Shown: positions 19,886-28,623, counted from the first letter of the stretch. The stretch is DNA of 43,452 bases from Streptococcus mitis (GCF_000722705.1 NZ_JPFW01000011.1:1-43452); one strand, 5' to 3'. The notes: generated from the sequence alone by a model not told the origin. Translations and numbers: made by a program.

Positions 19886-22526
19886 AATCTTCTTCCATTT
19901 TCTTAGGTTGATAGGCTAGCATACCTAAACCAGTAAATAGGGCTAATATCACAGCTAGGAAAATGACTTGATGATGAATATTTCCTGTCATAGAGATTGT
20001 TTGTCGTAATCCAGAAACTGAATAACTCATTGGCAACCAAGGATTAATAGCTCTAAAGAAATCATTTGTCAAGGCAAGTGGATAAGTACCAGCACTTGAT
20101 GCTAACTGTAATAAAAGCAAAATAAGAGAGAAGAAAGCTCCTATACGGCTATTCCATGTTGTTAAAGCGGTCACCATGGACATGAATGCTAAACTTGTTA
20201 GGATAATGAGAATAAATGTTCTCATTTCATGATTAGCAGTTAAACCAATAAGATGAACTCCTCCATATACCAAAATTCCTGCTAAAACAGCTATAATACC
20301 ATTTATTTCAGCTCGAGACTTCAACCAAGCCCAACGGCTCTCTGGATGACGTCCTGAAGGCAATTTCGCAAAGATCATATTCGTTGATATTGCTGCAACA
20401 AAAAGAGCAACTGATATCATATACGGAGCCATTGCGATTCCATTTACAGAAACTTGGTCATTGTCTGTTTTGGAAAGATTGAGTGGATTTGACAAAATCT
20501 CTGCATTTTTAGATTCCGTTGATGCTGATTTAAGTTGATCACTAGCATTACTTAATCCTTGTCCCAAAGAAACAACTCCTATCTGTAAACCTTCCAATCC
20601 AGAAGTTAACTTTGTTCCACCTTCTGCTAGTTTCCCAGCTCCATCTGCCAATTTATTAGCTCCGCTTTCTAATTGAGAAGCACCTGAAATTAACTGACTG
20701 GATTTGTCTGCTAATTGACCAGATCCTGATTGTAATTTATCAACTCCTGCCATTAATTCTTGACTCTTTTGATTCAATTGGTTAGAGCCAGTTGATAATT
20801 TTTCAATACCAGATACTAATTCTGGAGTTCTTTCAACTAATTGACCAACTCCTGCTGTCAAGCTAGAAGATTTTTGTGTCAAGGTATTTGAGCCTGAAAC
20901 TAGTTGATCCAAACTACCTGTCAAGGTGGAATTCTTTTCACTTAGTTGACTTGCGCCCTGAGAAACTTTATCAACACCTGCAGTATATGCATTTACACCT
21001 GATGCAATCGACTGACTAGCAGGAACTAATTTACTCGTCACTGCTCCCTGTATTTCTGTTAATCCACTTGACAATTCTGTCAAAGAAGTAGAAGCAATAG
21101 GTAATACTTGATTAGCTTGATTTTTTAACGTCGAAAGATTTGAAGATTGATTTTGTAAGTTTTCTAAACTTCCCTGTAAACCTTGTACTAAAGCTATAAT
21201 TGACTGAGCCGATTGAATACTATCAGTCGAATTTTGAGATACAGAAGCGCTTATCTCAGCTTGTTGCTCACTTGTCAATGATTGATAAACTGCTGTTGAT
21301 TGAATATTGGCTAATGTAGTTGCTTTTTCAGACTGAGCACTTGCTAACATTTGATTAGAAAGAGAAACTATACTTGATAAAACAGAAGACAATTGTTTTG
21401 TATCTCCAACATCAATATTTTGAATAGCTTGATTTAACTGATTTAGACCAGAAGATAATTGATTAATTTGATCTTTTTGCCCAGATGAAGCATCTAACTT
21501 ACTAGAAAGTTGTTGAATCCCTTCACTTAATTGCTCCACACCCATTCGAAGTGTAGCTGATTGACTAGATAACTGATTCGCACCTGTTGCAAGATTTCCC
21601 ACTCCATTTGTATAGGCACTAACACCAGATGAAAATTGGTTAAGACCAGTATTAAGCTGAGAAACACCTCCAGTATAGGCCTCTACACCAGTATATAACT
21701 GATTGATTCCCCCTACTAATTCAGGACTTTTAGAAGCTAATTGACCTAATCCGCTATCTAATTTACTCACTGCACCAGTATATGTAACCAAACCACTATT
21801 AAAAGTCCCTAAGCCAAGATGAAGTTGTTCAACACCAGAAACATAAGCAGATAATCCTTTAGTAAACTGCTCCGTTCCATTTGAAAATGTTAAACTTGAA
21901 TCTGCTAAAGAGTGCAGGTTGGTAGTTAATGTTTGACTTCCTGTCACTAATTGATTCGCTCCATCAGTTAATTTTTTACTACCAGAAGCTGCTTGACTCA
22001 TACCATCTTTTAATTCGACCATCTTGTTAAATAAAGCTTTAGTATAGGTCTCAGTTACATTTGTAGACACATTCTGCTTTAATTGTGTCATCGCAGAATC
22101 GCTCATCTTGCTAGCAATAAAACTATGACCACTTGAAGTCTGATAATCGATTTGCATTTGCTCTGGATGATTCGTTAAAATAGAAGCTGCTTTTTCAGAT
22201 AAATCACTTGGTAAAGTCACTACCATATAGTAATCGCCATCTTCCAATCCCTTATTTCCTTCCTCTTCATCTACAAAATGAAAATCCAAGGTTTTATTTT
22301 CTTTTAAATTGGACACCATGTCTTTTCCTATAGCCATGGTATTACCGTTATAGGAAGCTTCTTTATCATGATTGACAACTGCCACAGGTAAATCAGATAA
22401 CTGACCATATGGATCCCACATTGATGACAAAAATATGATATTGTACAGAGCTGGAATAAGAGAAATCCCTATCATAACAATAATAAAGGTTGGTTTTTTA
22501 AAAATTGCTTTCCATTCTTTAAACAT
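19884..22526 (-). CDS. YhgE/Pip-family membrane protein
   Basis: 880-residue membrane protein. One N-terminal transmembrane segment (about 13-33) is followed by the YhgE/Pip N-domain. A very long extracytoplasmic region is built of degenerate repeats of the type QLxxGxxxLxxGxxxL, probably an extended helical stalk. Five or so transmembrane helices of the ABC-2 type lie at about 690-875. Family members include phage-infection protein Pip and the ESX/T7SS-associated YueB/EsaA relatives. I chose ATG 22526 (MFKEWKAIF), which has AAGGAGA upstream; an earlier ATG at 22547 lies in the operator. It is divergent from a TetR regulator and probably controlled by it. Its function here is unknown. Confidence 0.87.
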   Translation of the reverse strand: MFKEWKAIFKKPTFIIVMIGISLIPALYNIIFLSSMWDPYGQLSDLPVAVVNHDKEASYNGNTMAIGKDMVSNLKENKTLDFHFVDEEEGNKGLEDGDYYMVVTLPSDLSEKAASILTNHPEQMQIDYQTSSGHSFIASKMSDSAMTQLKQNVSTNVTETYTKALFNKMVELKDGMSQAASGSKKLTDGANQLVTGSQTLTTNLHSLADSSLTFSNGTEQFTKGLSAYVSGVEQLHLGLGTFNSGLVTYTGAVSKLDSGLGQLASKSPELVGGINQLYTGVEAYTGGVSQLNTGLNQFSSGVSAYTNGVGNLATGANQLSSQSATLRMGVEQLSEGIQQLSSKLDASSGQKDQINQLSSGLNQLNQAIQNIDVGDTKQLSSVLSSIVSLSNQMLASAQSEKATTLANIQSTAVYQSLTSEQQAEISASVSQNSTDSIQSAQSIIALVQGLQGSLENLQNQSSNLSTLKNQANQVLPIASTSLTELSSGLTEIQGAVTSKLVPASQSIASGVNAYTAGVDKVSQGASQLSEKNSTLTGSLDQLVSGSNTLTQKSSSLTAGVGQLVERTPELVSGIEKLSTGSNQLNQKSQELMAGVDKLQSGSGQLADKSSQLISGASQLESGANKLADGAGKLAEGGTKLTSGLEGLQIGVVSLGQGLSNASDQLKSASTESKNAEILSNPLNLSKTDNDQVSVNGIAMAPYMISVALFVAAISTNMIFAKLPSGRHPESRWAWLKSRAEINGIIAVLAGILVYGGVHLIGLTANHEMRTFILIILTSLAFMSMVTALTTWNSRIGAFFSLILLLLQLASSAGTYPLALTNDFFRAINPWLPMSYSVSGLRQTISMTGNIHHQVIFLAVILALFTGLGMLAYQPKKMEED

Positions 22527-22539
22527 ATCTTCTCCTTTT

Positions 22540-22556
22540 TTAAACATATTGTCTAA
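22540..22556. promoter_or_regulatory. TetR-type operator O1 (TTAAAC-N5-GTCTAA)
   Basis: Imperfect palindrome with the same half-site and spacing as O2 at 22617. It lies just after the minus-strand start region of the YhgE/Pip promoter and in the -35 area of the divergent regulator promoter, so one bound repressor could affect both. Confidence 0.6.
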
Positions 22557-22564
22557 AATTTTGA

Positions 22565-22600
22565 TATAATAGATTATACATTAAAAAATCTAAATTACAA
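22565..22600. promoter_or_regulatory. Divergent promoters of the YhgE/Pip gene and its TetR regulator
   Basis: Plus strand: extended -10 TGATATAAT at 22562-22570 for the TetR gene. Minus strand: -35 TTGTAA at 22600-22595, a 16-bp spacer and -10 TATAAT at 22578-22573 for the YhgE/Pip gene. The two -10 elements are nearly back to back. Confidence 0.6.
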
Positions 22601-22616
22601 GATAAAAAATCCATTT

Positions 22617-22633
22617 TTAGACAGATAGTCTAA
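22617..22633. promoter_or_regulatory. TetR-type operator O2 (TTAGAC-N5-GTCTAA)
   Basis: A perfect 6+5+6 palindrome in the leader of the TetR gene, 20 bp before its ATG. It probably mediates autorepression. Confidence 0.68.
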
Positions 22634-22653
22634 TTTGTTTACAAGGAGGAAAT

Positions 22654-23196
22654 ATGCAAGAAAGTAACAAACGCTTAAAAACAAAGCGAACTATTGAAAA
22701 TGCTATGGTACAACTACTGATGGAACAACCATTTGATCAAATTTCTACTGTCAAGTTAGCAGACAAAGCCGGAATTAGTCGTTCCAGCTTCTATACTCAC
22801 TATAAGGATAAGTATGATATGATTGAGCACTATCAAAGCAAGCTATTCCATACATTTGAATATATTTTTCAAAAACATGCTCATCACAAAAGAGACGCTA
22901 TTTTAGAAGTATTTGAATATCTAGAATCAGAACCACTTCTGGCTGCCCTTCTTTCTGAAAATGGGACTAAAGAAATCCAAAATTTCTTACGAAATAAACT
23001 TCATATCATGCTTAGTACGGATTTACAAAAACGCTTTATGCAACTAAATCTCAATACCACTGAATTAGAATATAGTAGCATCTATCTAACTCATGCACTT
23101 TTTGGTGTCTGTCAAACTTGGATTGCACATGGAAAAAAAGAAAGTCCTCAAGAAATAACAGACTTCCTTATGAAGATGCTTGGTGATGCAAATTGA
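22654..23196 (+). CDS. TetR-family transcriptional regulator
   Basis: 180-residue regulator. The N-terminal helix-turn-helix at about 10-55 (MEQPFDQISTVKLADKAGIS, then RSSFYTHYKDKYDMI) is a clear TetR DNA-binding domain, and the C-terminal part resembles TetR_C_8-type ligand domains. A strong ribosome site (AAGGAGG) precedes ATG 22654. It is divergent from the YhgE/Pip gene with matching palindromes between them. Such pairs are common in lactic acid bacteria, and the inducer is unknown. Confidence 0.9.
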   Translation: MQESNKRLKTKRTIENAMVQLLMEQPFDQISTVKLADKAGISRSSFYTHYKDKYDMIEHYQSKLFHTFEYIFQKHAHHKRDAILEVFEYLESEPLLAALLSENGTKEIQNFLRNKLHIMLSTDLQKRFMQLNLNTTELEYSSIYLTHALFGVCQTWIAHGKKESPQEITDFLMKMLGDAN

Positions 23197-23200
23197 TATA

Positions 23201-23230
23201 AAAAGAGGAACACAGTTGTGTTCCTCTTTT
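23201..23230. terminator. Bidirectional terminator between the TetR gene and the tRNA pair
   Basis: AAAAGAGGAACACA-GT-TGTGTTCCTCTTTT: a perfect 14-bp stem with A and T runs. It ends the plus-strand TetR message and the minus-strand tRNA-Glu/tRNA-Asn transcript. Confidence 0.92.
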
Positions 23231-23237
23231 ATCTATA

Positions 23238-23311
23238 CTCCGCCAGTAGGACTCGAACCTACGACATCATGATTAACAGTCATGCGCTACTACCAACTGA
23301 GCTATGGCGGA
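23238..23311 (-). tRNA. tRNA-Asn (anticodon GTT)
   Basis: Minus strand from 23311: acceptor TCCGCCA, D-loop AGCTCAGTTGGTAG, anticodon loop CTGTTAA, T-arm GGTTCGAGTCC, closing TGGCGGA-G. The 3' CCA is not encoded. It follows tRNA-Glu by 5 bp in the same transcript. Confidence 0.96.
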
Positions 23312-23316
23312 TAAAA

Positions 23317-23388
23317 TAGTCCGTACGGGATTCGAACCCGTGTTACCGCCGTGAAAAGGCGGTGTCTTAACCCCTTGACCAACGGACC
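23317..23388 (-). tRNA. tRNA-Glu (anticodon TTC)
   Basis: Minus strand from 23388: acceptor GGTCCGT, D-loop GGTCAAGGGGTTAAG, anticodon loop TTTTCAC, T-arm GGGTTCGAATCCC, closing ACGGACT-A. The 3' CCA is not encoded. Confidence 0.96.
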
Positions 23389-23411
23389 TTCTATCTGTAG
23401 CAGATATAACC

Positions 23412-23439
23412 ATTATATCAATTTCTTACTAATTGTCAA
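23412..23439 (-). promoter_or_regulatory. Promoter of the tRNA-Glu/tRNA-Asn operon
   Basis: Minus strand: consensus -35 TTGACA at 23439-23434, a 16-bp spacer, -10 TATAAT at 23417-23412. The -35 directly follows the comE stop codon. Confidence 0.85.
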
Positions 23440-24192
23440 TCACTTTTTAGATTTTTTCTCTAGAATATCTTTCAATTTTCTAATTTTTAACCTTGAAATA
23501 GGACAGCGATGGTCTTCATAGAAAACGACTTCTAGATTCTTTCGGTCAATTTCTCTGATATTGCCTATATTTACCAAAAATGACTTATGAGGAGAATAAA
23601 ATCGTTGGGTATGTTTGTCCTTTTCCTGAATATCTGTCATGGTACCATAAAACTCTTTGGCAAAATTCTTACCAATAATGCGTAATTTATGAGAGACACC
23701 TGTCGTTTCAATATACAAAATATCATGGTAAGGAATTTTTAAATCATTTCCCTTGTAATTGTAATCAAAATAATCTACAACATCTTCATTTTCAAGTAAC
23801 ATACTCTTCGTGTAGAAGATATTTTGCTCAATTCTCTTCTTAAACATCTCATCATTGATATCCTTATCAACAAAATCTAGGGCTGATACCTGGTATTTAT
23901 AGGTCAGAGTCGCAAACTCTGATCGACTGGTGATAAAGACGATAATAGCGTAAGGATTGTAATGACGAATGAGTTGAGCCACTTCAAATCCCTTTTTCTC
24001 AATTCCATGAATATCGATATCTAGAAAATAAAGCTGATTTACTTCATCGTTTTCAATGTATTCTTCAAATTCACGGACTTTTCCCGTTGTCTTGTATGAT
24101 ATTGGAATATTCGATTCTTTCGAAATTTCATCCAATATTCTCTCTAGTCTCACTTGATGTTCAATAACATCCTCTAAAATTAAAACTTTCAT
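23440..24192 (-). CDS. comE: ComE, competence response regulator
   Basis: 250-residue response regulator. The receiver domain has the phospho-acceptor Asp58 (LYFLDIDIHG), and the LytTR DNA-binding domain lies at about 145-245 (SHKLRIIGKNFAKEFYG ... FYSPHKSFLVNIGNIREIDR). Phosphorylated by ComD, it binds 9-bp direct repeats ahead of comC and comX, both visible in this window. The comD stop and comE start overlap by 4 bp. I see no strong terminator behind it; the tRNA-Glu promoter starts at once. Confidence 0.97.
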   Translation of the reverse strand: MKVLILEDVIEHQVRLERILDEISKESNIPISYKTTGKVREFEEYIENDEVNQLYFLDIDIHGIEKKGFEVAQLIRHYNPYAIIVFITSRSEFATLTYKYQVSALDFVDKDINDEMFKKRIEQNIFYTKSMLLENEDVVDYFDYNYKGNDLKIPYHDILYIETTGVSHKLRIIGKNFAKEFYGTMTDIQEKDKHTQRFYSPHKSFLVNIGNIREIDRKNLEVVFYEDHRCPISRLKIRKLKDILEKKSKK

Positions 24193-25514
24193 TCAAATTC
24201 CCTCTTAAATCTAATGATTTGTCTAAATGTACTGCCTTCCATCTCTGTTTCTAAAATAATATTGTTGTACTTATCTAGTAGTTCTTTCACATTATTTAAT
24301 CCTACTCCGCGATTTCTTCCCTTAGTGGAGAATCCTAAAGCAAATAGATCTCCTGAAGGAGCCATCGTCATTTTACATGAATTCTGAATCACAATAACTG
24401 TTTCAGTTTCCATCTTAATAACTGCTACTTCCATTTGCTTTTTATAGCTATCAGCCGATCCTTCGACAGCATTGTTCAATAAAACGCTCATGATACGAAC
24501 CAAATCCAATAGTTCAATTGGGAGCTTAGTAATAGTATCTTTTACTTCCAATGTAAACTCTACACCATTATTTCGAGCATAGACAATGGACTGAGCAATC
24601 AAACTTCGTAAAGCTGAATCTTCTATGTTGTTCAAATCAAAGTAAGTGTACTTATCTGAACGCAGTTTATGATTAGCTTTAACCAAAACTTCATTGTAAA
24701 CTCTGTCAATTTCCTGTAAATCACCACTGTCAATTGCCATCTGCATGCTGACAAGCATTCCAGCATAGTCATGTCGAAAACCACGAATTTCATTATACAG
24801 TCCGACAATTTCATCTGTGTAATTTTGTAAATGTTTCTGTTCAAATTTCTTCTGCTTCAAAGCAATCTCTTTCTCCTTTTGTTCTTTATAAGAATTCATT
24901 GCAAATAATGTCAAAAATAGAGAGATAAAGACGATAGATGACAAAATACTTCCAAAACTATTCAAATGTTTAATCGTACTTACCATATCTGAAACAAAAG
25001 ATGCAATATGTAGCAGTAGTAAGGCAAAAAATACTTTTTTCAAGAAAGGATAGAGATAGTCCTTGTCAAAATAGGTTAGTTCTAAATGGAAATAACGAAT
25101 GATTGTTACGATAACGACATAAGTCAACACCGTTACAACTAAAAAGAATAGGTCATAATATTGTAAAACAAAATTGTCTCCTGTTATAGAGGAAAAAGTT
25201 ACAGACAGAAAGGTATGAGTGCTCTCATATAAAAGAGATAGTAGTAAACTTAGGAATAGTCCTCTATCCCTCTCATACTGTTTAATCCATTTAAAATAGG
25301 AATATAGCATCAAAGGAAATAAAAATGTTACAATCCCTAATTCATCTAAATGTAGAAGATAAAAGGGAAGGCTAAGTACTATTTCTACTAGTAATGTATA
25401 AGCACCAAAAACGTATAGTTCCTTTGTTTTTATTTTACCTTTGCAAATTAAACTGTAACTGTGACTAATAATAAAAAAATATAATATAAAATCTACTACT
25501 AAGAAAAAATTCAT
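24189..25514 (-). CDS. comD: ComD, histidine kinase receptor for CSP
   Basis: 441-residue HPK10-type sensor. Six or seven hydrophobic helices occupy 1-205, a coiled segment lies at about 210-240, and the phospho-acceptor is His248 in FRHDYAGML. The ATPase part has LLNNAVEGS (N-box) and GVGLNNVKELL (G-box). The His numbering equals that of the pneumococcal protein. The membrane half determines pherotype and should match the variant CSP encoded next door. comC ends 12 bp upstream of its ATG. Confidence 0.97.
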   Translation of the reverse strand: MNFFLVVDFILYFFIISHSYSLICKGKIKTKELYVFGAYTLLVEIVLSLPFYLLHLDELGIVTFLFPLMLYSYFKWIKQYERDRGLFLSLLLSLLYESTHTFLSVTFSSITGDNFVLQYYDLFFLVVTVLTYVVIVTIIRYFHLELTYFDKDYLYPFLKKVFFALLLLHIASFVSDMVSTIKHLNSFGSILSSIVFISLFLTLFAMNSYKEQKEKEIALKQKKFEQKHLQNYTDEIVGLYNEIRGFRHDYAGMLVSMQMAIDSGDLQEIDRVYNEVLVKANHKLRSDKYTYFDLNNIEDSALRSLIAQSIVYARNNGVEFTLEVKDTITKLPIELLDLVRIMSVLLNNAVEGSADSYKKQMEVAVIKMETETVIVIQNSCKMTMAPSGDLFALGFSTKGRNRGVGLNNVKELLDKYNNIILETEMEGSTFRQIIRFKREFE

Positions 25515-25526
25515 TCTAACACTCCC

Positions 25527-25649
25527 TTATCTTCTTTTAAGAAAATTAATGAACATTTTATCTATTCTCCTCATCTCCCCACCTTGAATTTTTTGCAAGT
25601 CTTTTTCCTTCAAGGCTACAAACTGTTCCAATTTAACTGTGTTTTTCAT
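25527..25649 (-). CDS. comC: ComC, competence-stimulating peptide precursor, variant pherotype
   Basis: 40-codon gene. The leader is [24 protein letters not shown], a standard double-glycine leader processed and exported by ComAB. The mature peptide is [16 protein letters not shown] (16 residues, strongly basic). Only the first EMR is shared with pneumococcal CSP-1 and CSP-2; the KRR end resembles S. mitis-type peptides. A ribosome site TGAGGAG lies about 8 bases before the ATG. The ComE-driven promoter lies upstream at 25699-25765. It is the first gene of comCDE. Confidence 0.95.
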   Translation of the reverse strand: MKNTVKLEQFVALKEKDLQKIQGGEMRRIDKMFINFLKRR

Positions 25650-25675
25650 AATAAAATCTCCTCAATGTTTTTTTC

Positions 25676-25693
25676 TTGTAAGCTAACTTACAA
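25676..25693 (-). repeat. Small hairpin in the comC leader RNA
   Basis: Minus strand TTGTAAG-TTAG-CTTACAA, a perfect 7-bp stem close to the start of the comC transcript and about 27 bases before the ATG. There is no T-run. It could affect mRNA stability or translation. Confidence 0.55.
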
Positions 25694-25698
25694 AAACC

Positions 25699-25765
25699 AT
25701 TATACAAAATGGAATTTCGTTTTAGATAAAATTCTCTCAACTGTCATTTTTTTCTCCCCAAGTGT
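25699..25765 (-). promoter_or_regulatory. comCDE promoter with ComE direct repeat
   Basis: Minus strand ACACTTGGG (25765-25757) and ACAGTTGAG (25744-25736), separated by 12 bp, a 21-bp period that fits the ComE-binding repeat. The -10 TATAAT is at 25704-25699. There is no good -35, as expected for an activator-dependent promoter. Confidence 0.9.
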
Positions 25766-25776
25766 ACTTTTTTAAG

Positions 25777-25803
25777 AAAAAAGCCGGGAAAATTCCCAGC
25801 TTT
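25777..25803 (-). terminator. tRNA-Arg terminator ahead of comC
   Basis: Minus strand AAAGCTGGGAA-TT-TTCCCGGCTTTTTT: an 11-bp stem with one G-U pair and a T-run. It ends tRNA-Arg transcription just before the ComE box. Read-through from this tRNA promoter has been described as a source of basal comCDE expression in pneumococcus. Confidence 0.85.
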
Positions 25804-25813
25804 GCTACTATAT

Positions 25814-25887
25814 TGATCCCAGCAGGATTCGAACCTGCGACCGTTCGCTTAGAAGGCGAATGCTCTATCCAGCTGAGCTATGAGACC
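25814..25887 (-). tRNA. tRNA-Arg (anticodon TCT)
   Basis: Minus strand from 25887: acceptor GGTCTCA, D-loop AGCTCAGCTGGATAG, anticodon loop CTTCTAA, T-arm CAGGTTCGAATCCTG, closing TGGGATC-A. The 3' CCA is not encoded. It is the conserved tRNA-Arg upstream of comCDE. Confidence 0.96.
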
Positions 25888-25897
25888 TAACACAATC

Positions 25898-25926
25898 ATT
25901 CTACCAAAAATTCAATTAAAAGTCAA
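25898..25926 (-). promoter_or_regulatory. tRNA-Arg promoter
   Basis: Minus strand: -35 TTGACT at 25926-25921, a 17-bp spacer, extended -10 TGGTAGAAT ending at 25898. It lies just after the rlmH stop. Confidence 0.8.
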
Positions 25927-25930
25927 TTTT

Positions 25931-26410
25931 CTATTTATGATAGGGGGAGCCCTGCTGAATCGTAAAAGCGCGATAGATTTGTTCAACAAGGACTAGTCTC
26001 ATTAACTGATGTGGTAAAGTTAGACGGCCAAAACTAACAGAAAGATTAGCTCTCTTTTTTACATCCTGTGCTAATCCTAAACTCCCCCCAATAATAAAGG
26101 TAAGAGTAGAAAATCCTTTTATAGAAGCTTCTTCTAACTGCTTACTAAATTCTTCCGAGGAGAAAGTTTTCCCTTCTATAGCCAACACAATAACAAAATC
26201 ACGATCACCAACTTTTGATAAAATTCTCTGACCTTCTATTTCTAAAATCTTTTGATTTTCTGACTCACTAGCCCTATCTGGTGTTTTTTCATCTGCCAGC
26301 TCAATCATTTCAAGCTTAGCAAATCGAGAAATTCGTTTTGAATACTCTGCGATACCATCTTTTAAATACTTTTCTTTCAGTTTCCCAACTGTTACAACTT
26401 TAATTTTCAT
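25931..26410 (-). CDS. rlmH: RlmH, 23S rRNA pseudouridine-1915 N3-methyltransferase
   Basis: 159-residue SPOUT methyltransferase that modifies helix 69 of 23S rRNA on 70S ribosomes. The SAM-binding knot region [11 protein letters not shown] and the C-terminal [20 protein letters not shown] are diagnostic. The length is standard. It is divergent from htrA, with 184 bp holding DnaA boxes and the htrA promoter between them. Confidence 0.96.
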   Translation of the reverse strand: MKIKVVTVGKLKEKYLKDGIAEYSKRISRFAKLEMIELADEKTPDRASESENQKILEIEGQRILSKVGDRDFVIVLAIEGKTFSSEEFSKQLEEASIKGFSTLTFIIGGSLGLAQDVKKRANLSVSFGRLTLPHQLMRLVLVEQIYRAFTIQQGSPYHK

Positions 26411-26447
26411 GACTCTATTCTAACATATTCTCGATTTTTTTCACATC

Positions 26448-26518
26448 TTATTCACAAAACAAAAAGTTAATTTTCACCTAGAAAACCACAGATTTTCAAA
26501 AGTTATCCACAATCTGTG
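26448..26518. other. Outlying DnaA boxes with inverted repeat upstream of htrA
   Basis: TTATTCACA (26448-26456, one mismatch) and a perfect DnaA box TTATCCACA (26503-26511). The perfect box lies in the loop between the arms CACAGATT (26487-26494) and AATCTGTG (26511-26518). These are about 2.3 kb upstream of dnaA. They may be an extra part of oriC, or titration or regulatory boxes. Confidence 0.65.
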
Positions 26519-26531
26519 AAAAACTTTTGTG

Positions 26532-27776
<1,245 letters not shown>

Positions 27777-27784
27777 TTGACATC

Positions 27785-27806
27785 TATGTAAAGAAAACTT
27801 TACATA
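27785..27806. repeat. Perfect hairpin between htrA and parB
   Basis: TATGTAAAG-AAAA-CTTTACATA, a 9-bp stem with a tetraloop and no T-run after it. It could be an mRNA processing or stabilising element in an htrA-parB message, or a protein site. It lies 27 bp before the parB start. Confidence 0.55.
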
Positions 27807-27833
27807 AGAGAAAAGATGTGTTAGTGTAGAATC

Positions 27834-28592
27834 ATGGAAAAATTTGAAATAATTTCTATCACAGATATACAAAAAAATCCCTATCAACCTCGAAAAGAAT
27901 TTGATAGAGAAAAACTACATGAACTAGCACAGTCTATCAAAGAAAATGGAGTCATTCAACCGATTATTGTTCGTCAATCTCCTGTGATTGGTTATGAAAT
28001 CCTTGCAGGAGAGAGACGCTATCGTGCTTCACTTTTAGCTGGTCTGACGTCTATCCCAGCTGTTGTTAAACAACTTTCAGACCAGGAGATGATGGTCCAG
28101 TCCATCATTGAAAATTTACAGAGAGAAAATTTAAATCCAATAGAAGAAGCACGCGCCTATGAATCTCTTGTAGAGAAAGGATTTACCCATACTGAAATTG
28201 CAGATAAAATGGGCAAGTCTCGTCCTTATATCAGCAACTCGATTCGTTTGCTTTCCTTACCAGAACAGATTATCTCAGAAGTAGAAAATGGCAAACTATC
28301 ACAAGCCCATGCGCGTTCGCTAGTTGGGTTGAATAAGGAACAACAAGACTATTTCTTTCAACGAATTATGGAGGAAGATATTTCTGTAAGGAAGTTAGAA
28401 GCTCTTCTGACAGAGAAAAAACAAAAGAAACTGCAAAAAAATGATCATTTCATACAAAATGAAGAAGAACAGTTAAAAAAACTACTCGGATTAGATGTAG
28501 AAATCAAACTGTCTAAAAAAGACAGTGGAAAAATCATTATTTCTTTTTCAAATCAAGAAGAATACAGTAGAATTATCAACAGCCTGAAATAA
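27834..28592 (+). CDS. parB: ParB (Spo0J), chromosome-partitioning CTPase
   Basis: 252-residue ParB. The N-terminal CTP-binding domain contains IQPIIVRQ and GERRYRASL (59-67), the central helix-turn-helix (about 115-160) contains TEIADKMGKSRPYISNSIRL, and the C-terminal dimerisation part is short. It binds parS sites (three in this window), spreads, and loads SMC near oriC. Streptococci lack parA and none is seen here. The ribosome site is weak. Its last codons form the left arm of a terminator hairpin. Confidence 0.96.
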   Translation: MEKFEIISITDIQKNPYQPRKEFDREKLHELAQSIKENGVIQPIIVRQSPVIGYEILAGERRYRASLLAGLTSIPAVVKQLSDQEMMVQSIIENLQRENLNPIEEARAYESLVEKGFTHTEIADKMGKSRPYISNSIRLLSLPEQIISEVENGKLSQAHARSLVGLNKEQQDYFFQRIMEEDISVRKLEALLTEKKQKKLQKNDHFIQNEEEQLKKLLGLDVEIKLSKKDSGKIIISFSNQEEYSRIINSLK

Positions 28593-28605
28593 GGCTGTTC
28601 TTTTA
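28578..28605 (+). terminator. Terminator overlapping the 3' end of parB
   Basis: AACAGCCT (28578-28585), loop GAAATA, AGGCTGTT (28592-28599) then CTTTTATTTTTTT. The stem includes coding bases and the stop codon lies in the loop. Confidence 0.85.
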
Positions 28606-28623
28606 TTTTTTTATCTCACAAAG

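Noticed and set aside
22527-22547. Upstream ATG of the YhgE/Pip gene at 22547
   Set aside because: It has no ribosome site at usual spacing and lies in the operator; ATG 22526 has AAGGAGA ahead of it.
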